From: Rotaria socialis
Taxonomy: Eukaryota; Rotifera; Eurotatoria; Philodinida; Philodinidae
Assembly: GCA_905331475.1 (NCBI GenBank)
Contig: CAJNYU010002681.1
Location: forward strand, 435,633 to 499,632
DNA length: 64,000 nucleotides
Direction of reading: 5' to 3'
In this document: positions 48,578-63,510 of the stretch, piece by piece
How the letters are laid out: every line of letters starts with the position of its first letter
Position numbering within the stretch: position 1 is the stretch's first letter
Translations under genes and position numbers: made by a program
The notes under the pieces: generated by a model
Told to the model about the DNA's origin: nothing
The model's input: the letters and a program-made list of their open reading frames with translations, nothing else
Database searches by the model: none

Positions 48578-51500
48578 AATTAAAAAAAAGATGAACATGG
48601 AACACAACTAACATACAATATGTTTCATATCTCGTTTTTCATCGTCGTGTTTATCGAATGATGTTTTGCATTAACTTTTGTTTATTTACAAAAAAAAATA
48701 AAAACCAGCACCCGTTTATATAATATGTATCTATATCAACTGCTGTTACGTATGCATTTAAGAAAACTTATTTTATCAACTTGATGTATAAAATAACTAT
48801 TACTACATGTTATTCTATTCGAAAATTAAATGATAAATACTCTTTGCATGCCGAATTCATTGTTCATTTAAAAATTAAGCAGCATCGTATTTAAATCATG
48901 TTCATATTATACAATATTTAAGATTGAGAGTACTGTACTATCCATCAATGAAATGACAATAAATAAATAAAATTATTTATTGGATGGAAAAAAATTATTT
49001 CTAGAAAACATTAATGAAACGTTGAAAATAATTCATAACATCACTGCTCTAGATAATGAGTTTTAGAATAGTTTATGAATGAATCTATAGAACTGTTCAA
49101 ATCAGAAATACTCACCCTAGTTAAATGGTACATTGAAGTTCTCAATCAATTGAAACGAAAATACAAATTGAGAAAAATAAAATGGAAAAATTCATTGATA
49201 ATTTCAAACAAAACAAACACGGAAGGGTTAGACTGGAAAAGATTTGCACAAAATGTTGTAGACTGGAATAGATTTTTCAAAGCTCTAAAAAGTTATTCGT
49301 TTTGTTGCATTCACACAGCGTGCCCTATCCTCTGTTGGTATTATAAATTCAGGACTTTTTGGTTGAATGTTTGTGGTGAAAATGACTCATCATCATAAAT
49401 TCATTTATTTTGCGGTTTCAAACAAAAAATAATATGAAGCCTCCACTAATCCATAAAGCAAACAAACTTCCTAGCACTACTGAAGCATACGTCGACTACG
49501 TGTGCACCTATTGTTCAATAACTATAATTTGTACAATTATGTAGTATTTTGGTTAATTGGGATTTTTCTTTCTTTTCATTATTCTTGAAAGCTGTTCCAT
49601 ATGTTGTATTGCTTTTTCGACCCGATCTTTTTCATCGACAAAATTAATCTATAGCTAGTTATTTGTTTGTAGTTCATTTCTTGAACGGGCAAGAATATAG
49701 GTGTAATTGTGTGCTGAAGTTACTCTATCAAGTAACTACATTCTGTGGTTTATATTTTTGTTAACACATTTCTCTAATTTTCAAACAATTCTTAGTTGAA
49801 TTCCTATATCAGGTTCTAATTGATGGATGTAATTAAATAAACTCACCTTTAAACATTCACAATTCTCGCGTTCTTCAAAATTGATGACCCTGATAGACGC
49901 CAACAGGATTACTTTACTGAGAATGCGACATGGCCACAATAATGACATGAAGTTAATGATTTGAATCGTTTGACTTATTGCACACCTATTCTACATGTCA
50001 ATGGAAATATTTTCTGAATATACATAGTCGCTGAATTTTGTTCTTTGATAAGGTACGTCTTCAGATGTGCGCATTATCCTTACACTTCAGTCGATCGACG
50101 TTAGCTGGAATTATAATGACCGACAAATATAATTTTGCTCTTAAGAGGGAATATTTACGATTGCTCAACAGTTTTCGAATCTAGATTCTTTGTATAAATT
50201 AGAATTCATTGATGCATGAAAAAATCCTAAAATGCACGTGCTCCAAGGTTTTTATATTCACATGTATTGGCATGTTTCTGAGAGTGAGACCCGTAGCATA
50301 GTACATTGGAAAAGTTAGAGCTAAAACATTTTGATCTAATTAGAGTGCGCTGAAGATTTTAGCCCGAAATAATGTTGAATTGTCAAAAGTATTGAAGTCT
50401 GAAAGTCATCACTCGTTTCTGATAGAGAAAGACAAGAATTATCAACGTATTCTACTCCTAAATATGTAAATGCGTATTTAGGAGTAAAATGTCAAATCAA
50501 AATATCGTAGTCACATTTTTTGCACAATTTCTATGACTTTAGACTGAAAATCTGGAGGCATGCGAAAGTCTATCTGAAACATTTTCGAGTTTACTAGAGA
50601 ATATCTTGAAGAAACTCACAAAGTTTGATTGTTGAAAGAAAAACTGAAATAAATTTATGGTTATGATGGAAACATGCAGCGAAATTTTTCTCGTTCTGAA
50701 TAAAAATTCTGAAAAAAGACCAGATTTCCACAGACTTTTGAAGAAACATGTGAAACTATTATCGTACTTTCCGAACGAATTTTGAAGATTGCTTGATTTG
50801 AAAAAACACTACTTTTTTCTCACGATAAGCATTTAATAAACGATATTTTATAATTGAAATATGGCGATTGATGTTAATTGGCGGTATCTAGTGGTGATTT
50901 AAAGGAACTTCGCTCGGATCTATGATAATTACATGGTGAGTATGTTTTTATCTGGATTCCAATACAAGAACTTCATTCATAAGCGATTTCGCATTTATCT
51001 CAAAATATGCGTATCAATTCTTTTAATTGAGAATCCTTACATCACGTTCAACACATATCCGGATGCATTTGGTACCAGCATCATTCGTTCCTGATTTGAT
51101 AACATTGGTGTTGGACAGGATATAAAAATAGACTAAAAGCAAGTAGTCAATACAATAGAAGAGTATATACGAATAAGATAGTTTTATTGTGTTGATGAAT
51201 AATTTTTGGGTTTTATAAATACATGCGGTTGATTTCGATGTACTTTTATTAGGATGCTTTCTGCAACCTAAAATACGAAGTATTTCTGATGAATTCATAG
51301 TCGAAATTTCTCTCACTACAGTTTGTAGTCTTAAAAGATTGAGAAAAACTGAGTCGGCAATGATCTGAACTCCTAGTATTACTACTAAAAACAAAATATT
51401 GCAAATGTTTTTATTTATATTTCGGACTTCAATTTTTTATTCAAAATCTTTTAGTCATATACTCTTGTATAGAGTTTCAGCCATCGAGTAAAATCTTTTA

Positions 51501-54500
51501 TTCGACTCAACTCAGGATGACATTGTTGTTTTCTGCAGGACAAAATTCAGTTTTAAACATGATTGCTTCATGAAAAATAAAATCATTGAAAATTTGCGTT
51601 CTATTCTTTGAATCATCTGTAACTAAAAAAACTAATTTTGCCTGGTTCACAGATGCACTCCCAACGTCAAGTTTGTTTTCATCGGAAAACTTTCATGAAC
51701 AAAACAAATACTACAATTGGACATTTTTCGTTACGCTTATCAATTAAACTCGTTTTCATCAAAGTAATTACTTCATTTCTAGAGTGTGAAGCAGATTCAA
51801 TTGCCGTATGTAAGTAACTTTGGTTAGAGAATAATGTTCTCAATTTTCTATTCTCTTTAGCAATCAAATATTGAATGGTAACAATTTATTTGTTTTCTTT
51901 CTAATATTTCATTCGACGTACCGCGAAAGAATTCTTCAATTAAACCTAGTGTTGAGATTTTCGAATGATTGGCGTACAAGTTTTCTCAACATCAGATAGA
52001 AAAATATATTGTGACTTTCCGTGTCTGACTTTTATTGATACTGTGCTCGGTTACATTGAGAACAAAATTTCAATTCTTATTCAAATTTTACTATTTTTGA
52101 ATATGTAGTTTACCGATGAGAACATTTTAAACATCAGCATTGTCAAAATAAAGGAAATTCTTGTTTTGCACACTAATATTAAAAGTATGGCATCGCATCT
52201 CTCCAATATTGCATCACTCTTTAACGATTATCATAACAATAAAATTTCAATGCGAATCTTTTTTTTAATGATATATGACGAGAGAGTGCATATGTATTTT
52301 TCATGAAACCTACATAGAGATGCATGATTCTCATCATAAGAAGAAAAGAAAATATATTGACTCATTCATTTTGTAATCGATCTTTATAAAAAAAAAAAAG
52401 AAGTATAATGCACTTTTGGTAATGTTTAAAGTCAACTTACAATTATCGGCTGTGTATCTGAACTGAAAATGTACAGATCTATGTGGTAATACAAGACTTA
52501 GATATTTAACCTTAATAATTGCATTTTATGCATTTTTTTCTAATTCAAATATTGAAAAAATGAGTAGTGCAATACACAGAAATAGTTTGTTTAAACTATC
52601 AATACGATATTGAAGTGTATGTGCCGCTATTTTTGTTGCAGTTTAACTATTCTAGAAATAATTGCAATCGAAATTTGCTTTTTGTATTAACTAGCTACAA
52701 CATTATTATTCTGATTTTGATATAAACATATTGATTAAAGAAGATAGTACAACGTATTCACCTTTTCGTTTCATCAAAGAACGCAGATTTTTTTCGCAAT
52801 GGCCGATAAGCTCGACATTTATCAGTTGAAGTATTACAAAACCATTGATCAAAAAGTACATGAATAACATAATTAATATAATAGGTTTAGTCAACAAGTT
52901 CGTTGTAGTTCTTTTTCTTACTCGTAGACAAAATAATTCAAGTAAATGAATGATTCTTGAGTAGTATATGAATTTTAAATGAAAATGAATTGATTTTTAT
53001 GAAACATACATTTAACATACAAGAAAAAATGCACTATTAAGTGAACAAAAGAAGGAAATCAATTGATTTGTAGTGATTCACTTAACGTATCCACTTGTTA
53101 ACGAGAAAAAATAGTCAATTCTTTATTTGATGTGTTGAAACCTATTCGTACACTTCATCAAATAATGTCGATTGTATCGAAAGCCTAATATTCGACCGAA
53201 ACTTTTATCGACTCTTTTCTTACTTATGTATTATGTTTAAGAAACAGTGATTGAATACAATTGTCAATGGTTTTAAAGATTCATATATAAATGCTTCAAG
53301 GAAGCGCGACAAATGTTCTTTCAAAATCATCTCATTCGATGCAATAACATATAGTTACATATTCATCGATTTTTTCTTTTTGTAGAACATATAGCAATAA
53401 GTTTACGCTTAGTCTCAGAGAATTCTGCTTAGGTACCGTTGAAATTAATTTCACCGTAGCCAGCAAAGAAAAACCATATCTTCTTTCAGTTGATGAATAG
53501 AAATATACTTGAAATTTAATCATTATCTCTCTATTTGCGTTCGACATATTCTTTGGATTTTAACTCACTTAAGAATTGAAAATAAGTGTAATCATACCAA
53601 TCAAAGCAGCGCGAAGGTTACTTGATTACTATAATCTCTTTTCATCGTAGACCAAAAAGCTTCATCCTCTATTCAACAATAACTACCCTGAATACAAGGT
53701 GATTCGATACGTTTACACTCGAATATGACCATGATAAATGTTGTCGATGTCTTTCCTCGTATTATATAGGTCCCTATGAATTGAAATTTGAAAATAAATA
53801 AAATAAAAAATAGATCTAAAATTCATCAATAAAAACGATTCAATTTTATCTTGCCAATCGAGTGAATATTTCGATCGAGAAAATTTTCATTTTATGTAAG
53901 AAAAGAAAAACATATTTTATATTCACATCATTTTTACATATATTATTCATAATGAAATCGATCCACAACTTATTATTACCTCTTATAAGTTGTAAATTTT
54001 GTAGCGAAGGTTTTCTATTCAAAAAAAATATATATATATACATGCAGCCATGAAGGACAAACTAATTCAAGAATAGCAGCAATTCATAATGACAATTAAT
54101 GCGTCTAGTTGACTCTAATTTTCAATTGAAAAATATAGGTTTATCAAATATAAAAGAAAAAATTTCTTTGATGACGTAATTTGTAGACCTAAAAAAACTT
54201 GTTCCTTCAAAAAAAGAAGCAAATCTTCTACAAGATTATAATAGTTACTACGTGTTCTATCAGGATCATTAAAATTTACTACGATGAATATTGATAAAAC
54301 GTTTAGATTTATTATAACGAGCAAAACTGTTAAAATATTCGTTGTTAACACTATTTGCCTTGTTAATATGTTTGATGGTAATCTTGAAAGAAAAAGAAAT
54401 CATACATATAGTCATCATTATTTATTTATTTATTTGTAATAGAAGGTGAAACAATCCTTAAGAACAAATATTTAGTTACTAGTCTATATAAGACGAAAAA

Positions 54501-54981
54501 AATTATATTATAGATGAAATATAGAAGGAGGTGTACTTGATGGTACACCGGATATAAAATCAAATTTTATTGATAGTATTCGACATATTCAAGAAGTATC
54601 CAAAAGGTGTCAAACTTTACGATAGATGTACTGTTCAAATAAAGCATTTTCTTCTCGTCTTTCTTTCTGTCTCTCTTGCCTTATTTAATTGATCCTCAGA
54701 AAGAAAAATACATTAATAACAATTCAAATAAAGATTTAATATTAGAAAGTTCTCATGTATCTGTATCACATCCATTGTATCATCGTCAATGAAAAGTAAC
54801 ACAATAATAAGCAAAACGAGATTTAGCTTGTTGAGCCGAGATTTATATATGTGCTTGAAATCTATTGCTTTATCAAATTGTTGTAACTGGAGCAGCCCTT
54901 GGGATTAAATGAGCAAAATCGTTATTCGTGCTACTGTTCGCTTCGTAATCATACTATGAGTATTTATATATCGAATATCTG

Positions 54982-54984
<3 letters not shown>
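48578..54984. other. Gene-poor stretch, first part
   Basis: After the RPL19 poly(A) signals I find no gene I can defend. Frames at 49075-49398 (+), 51023-51394 (-), 52706-52897 (-), 53332-53547 (-) and 54115-54351 (-) have no family resemblance and no good splice partners. A few carry hydrophobic runs, as random T-rich DNA often does. A clean hairpin at 50453-50486 is listed separately. Confidence 0.5.
50453..50486. repeat. Perfect 12-bp inverted repeat (hairpin)
   Basis: TACTCCTAAATA and TATTTAGGAGTA flank a 10-nt loop TGTAAATGCG. Neither side extends further, and no T-run follows. It might be a transcript hairpin, a protein-binding palindrome or chance. Confidence 0.6.
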
Positions 54985-55022
<38 letters not shown>

Positions 55023-55049
55023 GCAAAGCGGCGAAGAGAGAGAGAGAGA
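54985..55049. repeat. (AC)n and (GA)n microsatellites
   Basis: An AC tract of about 33 bases (54985-55017) is followed, after a short break, by a GA tract (about 55035-55049). Confidence 0.9.
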
Positions 55050-58000
55050 CTCATACATACATATAGAAAATGAGATGAAGAAAAAAAAATTTCACCAAAT
55101 CCTTTATCCTTCCTTGAAAACGTTCTATACCTTACATCTTTTGAATCAGGTGTTCTTCTTCATCATCATCTTCTCCTTCTCTTTTTATATTACTTCACCT
55201 CATAAACTGGGCTTCTTTCTTTATTTTTTACATTTTAAAGTAAGTTCTTTTCAAAAAATCTAAAAATGTTTTTTGAAATGGTCAACTATTGTATCGTTAT
55301 ACGACAAATTGTTAATAAAGAAATAACATCGAATGAATGAGAAAAAGTCATATCGGTGGTGCAAATAGTTAAGCAACTGTATATAATTAGTGAATCATAG
55401 TAATAGGTCTCGCTCTGATGGGCTGCGCAGAAAGAAAGATTTAAAATGCGTTGTTTGTATATCTTATGTATATATGCGCACAATAGGTGTATATATGTGA
55501 ACTCATTATCAAAAGAATAACTAAAGAAAATGTATAAAAAAAAACTAAAATAAGAAGAAGGTGGAACTGTCGATGTATATAAGGTCTCCGGTTCGCTTTT
55601 TTAAACTGCTATTTTGTAGGTATATGATTATTACGTTTCAAATATTTTTCCTTGTTCTTCTAATGATTCATTCTCCTCCCTTTCCTATCGAAGCCGTTAT
55701 TCCAGTTGATAAGTACTCAAAAGCATATGCATATTCTCTTGCTGCCTTTCTGCTTTGCTTTCTTTTTAGTATGCCTAAACACAAAAGACACCTCATTTTT
55801 TAATGTCAATGTGAAAAAAGAGTGACGATACGTTTTTTTTTCGTTTTTTTTTCTTTTCTAAACAGAAATCGCACAAGACAAATTTTTATATTGGCATTTT
55901 CGCTTTTTTTTCATTTGATCTGATAAATGACTAATCATTGAAATACTGTATACATACCGCTGTACTATCGTGCTGTTGTTATCATGTGCCTACTGCTAAT
56001 AAACTATTCATTTTACTTTTGTTTTAAGCCTCTCAATAATGAAAGTATTTCGATTAGCTAAATACAGTGTCTACTTTTCTTTAACCTAGGAAAAATATAT
56101 AGCTACAAAGAAAAGACGAAAGTAGAGAATTTTATTTGAAAAGAAAAAAGTAAGATCGATAGCGATGCTGTTGTGACCGTTTCTACATTGATAAGATAAA
56201 GAAATTGAGAAAAGAACGACAGTATTTAATGAATTCATTTTCGATTCACTTTTCTTTTTTTTTTATTATTAAAAACTCTCATATTTTATCTGTACGTCGT
56301 GTTCTTTTTTTGTTCAAGGTATTTAGGTAAACAATCTATTGGTTTTTATTATTATTATTAGTATTATTATTATTACGCTCTTTTCTTCTTCTTCTTCTTC
56401 TTCTCTGTGCATTCATATTCATCAATCCGAATTCGTTAAGATTTCCTTGCGTTTACTTCGAACAGCATCAAATTACATACACGCCGCACACAGTACATGC
56501 ACATATATACATACATCGACGACTCGATTGAAATTTATACTTCTCTCTCTCTCTCTCTCTCTCTCTCGCTCGCTCTGTCTTCTATACTCTCATACTCGTG
56601 CTTATACTGATCGGTTCGCATTGAAAAAAAAGACTCAAAAGAAGAAGAAGAAGACAACGACATATCAATGAATCTCATTGCCATTATCATTACTCTCTAA
56701 TTTTCTCTTGAGTATTTTACAGAAGAGTGCAGCAAAAGAATAAACTTGTGAAATCTCGACAAATATAGAAATCAATTCAGTAAGTTAAAAATTTTGTTTT
56801 TTATTTTTTTATGATCGGAGTTTATTTTTATTGCTTCTCAAGATTTTACTAGTTCGTGTGTAATATTGCATTCACGTGTGAACAGAAATTCTTTATACAT
56901 AACAATCTATACACTATTTTATGTTTATTTCGATGGAGTTTTTTTCTTTTCTTTTGTATTTTTTAACGAAAGAAAAAAAAATGAAATGATGATATCATTC
57001 CTAGGTAAGATAATAAGACTAAATGAGAAAAAAAAGAGAAAAGAATAATGACAGCAATCGTATCAGTACATTTTAATTCTTCCTTGTCGAAATTACTTTT
57101 TTGTGGTTGTATAAAGTAACTAAAGAAGAAAAGGACGAGTGTACATGATAAAATATCATTGTTAAGATTTATTTCACATCTATCATGTGCGGTTAAAAAC
57201 AAGCTGCGTGCTTGATTTTTTCGGTGGAGCTTGTCTATATTCGAGTACAACATACGTAAGTCACTATTGGAAAGTGAGAAAAGAATAACGCCTTTTGTCC
57301 ATGATTACTGTTAAGATAGAGAGAGAAAACAAGAGAAACAAATTTATCTTTTTACGAATTTATGATTGATACTTTATTACCACTACTAGCGATACGAAAT
57401 TGAACAGTGGGATAAATTTTCATATTAAGTGGTTAGAAATGCAGACAGCGACTGTTCTATTCTTTGTCTTATCAATTTAAATGAACAAGTCGTTCGTTTT
57501 GCTCTATCAAGTGCAAAAGATAACCCATTCAATTTTTACTTCATTGCTTTTTTGGTGCCAATGCTAAATCATTAATAAATATACGTGTATGTGTGTGTGT
57601 GTGTGATCAATCGAAATATATGTATGAACTGTTTCAATATTCCTTCTTCTTGGTTTTGTCTCTTTTTGTGTAAAAAGTAATCTCGCAACTACACTTATTT
57701 GTTATTGTTGCAAATATAAAAAATAAAAGAAAAAAAAATGAACTGTTATATAAACAAATGTGATTCTTTTCTTCTTCTAATTCGATCATTAGGTATATAT
57801 ATCCATCCTCTCCCGAAAGGCATAAAAAAAGGACAATGATGATCTGACGATCGACTTTAAGTATATGAGAGATGCTTGACTGAATTCGACTGTATATAAC
57901 TATTCGATACAAACACACATACATGCACAATAGGATAACACCTTGAAGCGTTTGTACATTGGCAAGTGGCACAATTCTATTGACCCGCATTTATATATGC

Positions 58001-61000
58001 ATGCATGCCTGTATGCATTCGTGTGTGTAAAGGTAGACTAAAGAAGAGAAAAGTGAAGTGGATGTGTTGTTTGACTTAGTTGACTGTCTATAGTTGAACA
58101 GAACGTATACTGGAAGCAAATATATGTATATATATATATACATAGAGAGAGAGAGAGAGAGAACAAATCTCTGTAGAAGTATTAACATGAAAGAAGGAAA
58201 AAAACTTTTAACATCTACAAAAGTCATATATGAATAGAGATTAGTTTGAAAATAATATCAAATAGTTCCAAATAATTAAAATAGTTTATTCATAGATAAG
58301 TAAATCAACATTTACAGCAAAAGTCAACGTCTATTAATTACTTATTTTCGATTGCATTACTGCTTTGAAAAGAAATCAATTCTTATTTCTACTTTAACCT
58401 GATTACGTATATGTAAGCTTTAGACAAGAGAATGAACATAGAACGAAATAATAAATTGAACAGAAAGATTAATGAGCTAGAGCAGTATCAATAGTAATAG
58501 TATATACGAGGAAAAAAACGTTCGTATCATAAAGAGCTTTAATAATAAAATCTATACGAGCGGTAAGCAGCAACAAAAGAAGATTTGCATTTTTCATTCT
58601 ATTATTTACAACATTTTCAAGTAGATTGAGATCAGATGATGATTTTTCTTTGGTATGTTATAAAAAAAATATCGATACACCCTAATACTAATGCTAATTA
58701 ATCGTATGAAAATCGACGTTAATAGACGAAATACTAGTTTCGTGATGATAGATTGTTTGCGTGATAAATATCGAAAGTATTAGTAATATAGTTTTCAACA
58801 GATAGAAATACGACTAAAAGAAAATTTAATATAAGATAAAATAAGCACGATAATATAATTATAATTTAACGATCACAGTTCATCATTTTTCTTTTAGTAA
58901 TTGATATAGATCGTTATTTCTATACGGAAAGTACAAAGTGTTAAATTTTTTTGTAGTGACCGTCCATATTCATTTCATTATTTTACATGCATGAAATATC
59001 ACCATCTATCACAAGGTTATTAGTCATGTACAATAACAGCTCTTTAATGAAAATAAAACAGTCAAATAACTGTGCTCATATTCAAAATTCGTACGAAATA
59101 ACAAAGAAAACCTTGAACACGACTGTATTTAAGAAATCATTATGATTCATGTAACAGCAGATAATAGGCGAATCATTTTCAGTGATTAGTTGCGGCTGCT
59201 AATAACCTTTGAATACATATTTTTTCTTATCAATACTTCTATCAAGATTATGATCGTCTTGTCATTTTGATTGAGAGAAACTTGATAGTTTCTTGTTTTT
59301 TTTATTTACATATTTTCTATACGAGAAAACTGTTTACAGGTAGTTATTCTTACAATTAAGTAAAAGCCAATGAATACATTTAAAGCAAAAAAATAATAAT
59401 TAGATAGTATGCGTACATTATTATCGATAGCAAAATAGACAAAACAAAACATATGACCGCCCAGGGATTTTTTTGTTTTTACTCTTTGAAAATAAAAATG
59501 TGTAAAAACAATCATTTAGGTAATAGTTTTCACATATATTCATCTAAGAATGTCCATTATTCAAGATAACTGAAAATATTTATTGAAAATTAGTGATAAA
59601 AGAAAGTATCGATTTAAAGGAAATCATTTTAAAAGGTTATTAAGACAAATCTGATTGTCTTCTTGTATGTACCTATGTATTCATTTATATATATATATAT
59701 ATATGTATTTGTGTTCATATTGAAGCGTGCCATATCTCTATCTATTGTTGGAACAAAGGGGGAAAATGAAGTAAAGGTTAAACACAAGACATTTGAATAG
59801 TAATAGTAAATATACTATCGACGGCATCACTACTAACATGATCATCAGTACTAGCGCAATTTGATTATATTGTAGTGATGATGGTAGTGAAGACGAATCA
59901 CACAAATGGAATTTTCTATCTCACTGTTTCTCTTTCTCTCTCTCTCTCTCTCTTCTACCATTTATTCGGTTTTTTTTCTTCTTCTTTTTATTTTTGTTAC
60001 ATTCATTCGTTCGATGAAGTAATTTTATCTCTTCATCTTTCTAATATTCCATTTTCTTTTGCGATTACATTGGATGGCACGAAATGTTCTTTATAGTGCC
60101 GTTCGAGTAAAAATAAGACACTTAAATTTATATATAGAAAGGAATTTACTCTGTTCTTTCTTTGTTTTAATAGAGAGTAGAATTGTACATAACAAGCATC
60201 ACCCTTTCTCTATTTTTTTTATTTTTTTCTACGTTATTTTCTTTTTTTACCCGTGAAGAAACAAGTGAATAAGGGAAATATATTATATGGCGATGATGAT
60301 GATGATGCTATTATTTAGAAGGTAATGGCCTTTCAATAAAATAGTGTGTGAGAAAGAGAGCGCGCGCGAGAGAGAGAGAAATGGGAAAAGAGCGAACCGA
60401 AAAGAGATGGAGAGACAGAAAAGAAGAGGAGAGTGCAGGAGAGAAAATCGAAATAGCAAAACGACGACACGTCGGGTGCACTTTCAATAAATGGCCTTCG
60501 TACGTTTCATGAAGAGAAAAAACAATATAGACGAAGAGAAAGAAAAAAGATAAAGAAAGCTAGAGAGAAGTTATTGAAGCGCATCGGTTAGCATTTTCGT
60601 TTTGCTGCATTATTTTTTGTCTCGCTTTTCGTGTCTGACGATTAGAGATACATATGCATATTTTGATGGCTAGTAGTAGTAATAGAGGCAGATCGATAGG
60701 AAAAAACTTGGTAATAATACCTGTTGTAGTTTATGTTCTGTACAACAACTCATCATTTGATTCTTTTTTGATCAACACACACACACACACATAGACATAG
60801 ACAAGCAGGCAGGCAAGCAGACACATACACATTTCAAGGATATCACATTTCAAAATGTGGGCTAGAGGGTTTTAAAATGGCTGTGGGGAAGTAGAAACGA
60901 GGAGTATATACAGGTCTGTACAACAACAAGCGAATTAAATTTTTAACTGTGAAAGATGATGTTTTTTTTTTCAAATAAATTCTTCACATTTTCACCAATT

Positions 61001-61426
61001 TTGTTTTTTTGTATTTCATTATATTTTCATGCATTTAGAAGTCAAGTGGTTAAACAGCTTAGATTGTATGCACTTTTCTCTCTGACTCTCATTCACTACT
61101 TAGAGCATTGTAGCTCTTAAATAGAGATAAAAGAAATTAAGTAGATATGCATTAGTCAGTTTCAAAAGAAGAAAGAGAAGATAAATGAGTTGTTGTAGAG
61201 TTTAGTTTATATACGAGTCGAGATCGAATATTTGAGTGAAAAACAAAAACAATATCTCTTGACTTTTTATTCATTTATTGAATGCATCTAAAGAAAATTT
61301 GCATTTATTTTTCTAGTTGATGGTATCACCTTTTGTCGATTCGTCTAGTCGTTAATTGAGACAAAGAATAAACAGTTCCCCGGTCGAAATTTTTTTATTA
61401 AAAACAATTGATCGTCGCAAACAAGT
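55050..61426. other. Gene-poor, microsatellite-rich region upstream of the NHERF-like gene
   Basis: No gene is recognised. Simple repeats are frequent: ATT and CTT triplets (56345-56405), TC (56542-56567), TG (57590-57604), TA then GA (58119-58162), TA (59686-59706), TC (59935-59953), GA/GC (60353-60380) and AC (60774-60790). Bases 60340-60570 are markedly purine-rich on the plus strand. A tract ending TTTTTCTAG at 61316, 110 bases before the NHERF-like ATG, could be a splice acceptor in its 5' leader. Confidence 0.55.
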
Positions 61427-63479
61427 ATGATGCAAGTTGGAGCAAATCAATCAACTGCGTATCACAGTCAACCGTCATTAACTGCATCAAGTGGTCAAAC
61501 AGGCCGCTCATCATCAACATCTCGTCAACAACAACAATCTCAATATGATACTGAACAGCTAGCAAATATTCGTCCTCGTTTATGCCTATTACGGAAGTGG
61601 CCTCATTATGACGGTACACAAAAAAAAGCAGTAGAATAAAAAATCAATTTACTTGTTATTTTTGTTTTTACCTTTTAGGTTACGGTGTTCATTTAGCTCG
61701 TAATCAACATTGGCTTGGTTTACGTATTGGCGATGTTGAACCAAATAGTCCAGCTGAAAGTGGTGGTCTATTAAGTGAAGATGTTGTTCTTTCCGTGAAT
61801 GGTCATTCCGTTGAAAATGACGACTTTTTTGTTATACTTTCATTCATTCAACATGAACTTGAAGATAATGAAATTCGATTTCTAGTACTTGATCCTCATA
61901 GTGCAGATTTAGCTCGACGTCATCATTTAAATATCGATGAAAATTATCGAACATGTGTTCGAATGGAAACACCAACATTAACTGTAAGTCCAGAAAAACT
62001 TCTATATGATCAATGGCGCACGATCAGTAATGCCGATCCAACCGCAGTACAAAATACCATAAATCTTGGCCCAACAGTTCCTTTAAATCAAAATCAACCA
62101 ACAAGTAGTCAACAACATCAAGAAAAATTACCACATGAAGGGCCTGATGTTTATACATTTTTACCATATTCAGGCAAGTTTTAATTTTTCTTTTCTCTTG
62201 ACAGAATAACCACAGATTAATATCTGAAGCTTTGTTGTACAAACGTGAACAGCCACTATGATTGTTTATTTTTCTTAACCCTTCTCTTTGTTTACTAAAC
62301 ATTGTATAAACAAAAATAACCTATTACAGATCATGCGATTGAGAACGGCAAGTCCTTTTTCGATGTTCTCTTTCATCAAGAGAAAAAATCACCTTCAACA
62401 AATCGACAACAACAACCACAAGATTCTACGCCACAGACTCCGTCTAAATCCCGTACCGGTGATAATAATGATAATAAAAATAAAAATAAAGCTAGTATTA
62501 TCGATCATGGCATTGACACTTTAGTTAATCCAAATATTGGAGCTGCTAAATCTGTTCCACCAACAAAACATGATGATGATGATGATGATGATGATGATTC
62601 TATAAGTAAAAGTAGTGATCACCTGATCGATAGAAACCCCACTACTGATGAATCACCATTATTGAAAAACGAATACAAAGATGAAGTTGCAAAACCAAAC
62701 AATGCTTCAAATAGTAACGATCAAGAAAAACCACCACCACCGTATGAGAATCTATGGCAGGCTTCATGTCAGCAGGAGGGTAGGAAATGAGAAAAATCAT
62801 CAATTTAAAAGCAAAAAAAAACGCTTTTGGTTATGGATACTGCTTATCTATGTGACTAGGATTTCTTTCTTTGCATGAACATGCATGAAATAAAATTTTC
62901 ACTATTTTATTTTTGACATATTAATTGTATATATTGTTATTTAGACACCAATAACAATTTAAGACCAGAACCACGTATGTGTTCATTAACTCTTCGACCA
63001 GGCATTGATACAATTGGAATATCATTACAACCTGATAAAGATTTTGGTCATATTATAAAGCATGTTGAACCAAGTTCTCTAGCTAATCGTGCTGGTATTG
63101 AACCAGATGATTGTATTGTATCACTCAATCATACGCCACTTCTTAATATTCCATATGAAGATGTTTTAAATACACTTAAGAAAAATCGTAATGATTCAAA
63201 TCTTGATTTTGTTGTTGCAAAGAAATCTTATTTACTTAAATCACGTCAAAAAAATGCAGTACTAAGTAATACTCAGTCAGATCCATCGGAAAAATATTCG
63301 GATACACCATCAAATACTACAGCTGAAGTTTTACCATCATCGAATATATCTGGACGAAATATTCCATCGACTACAGGAGCTGCAGAAGCATTGGAAGAAC
63401 TTTACAATAAATATTCTAATGATCGGCAATCACCATTGAATGATAAAACGAATTATAATCGACCAAGAGAAACAGTTTC

Positions 63480-63510
<31 letters not shown>

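Noticed and set aside
49075-49398. 107-codon plus-strand frame after RPL19
   Set aside because: No family resemblance, and composition is that of the surrounding DNA.
51023-54351. Scattered minus-strand hydrophobic frames, considered as a decayed seven-helix receptor
   Set aside because: None of the receptor hallmarks (DRY/NPxxY-type motifs) could be placed in order, so no gene is claimed.
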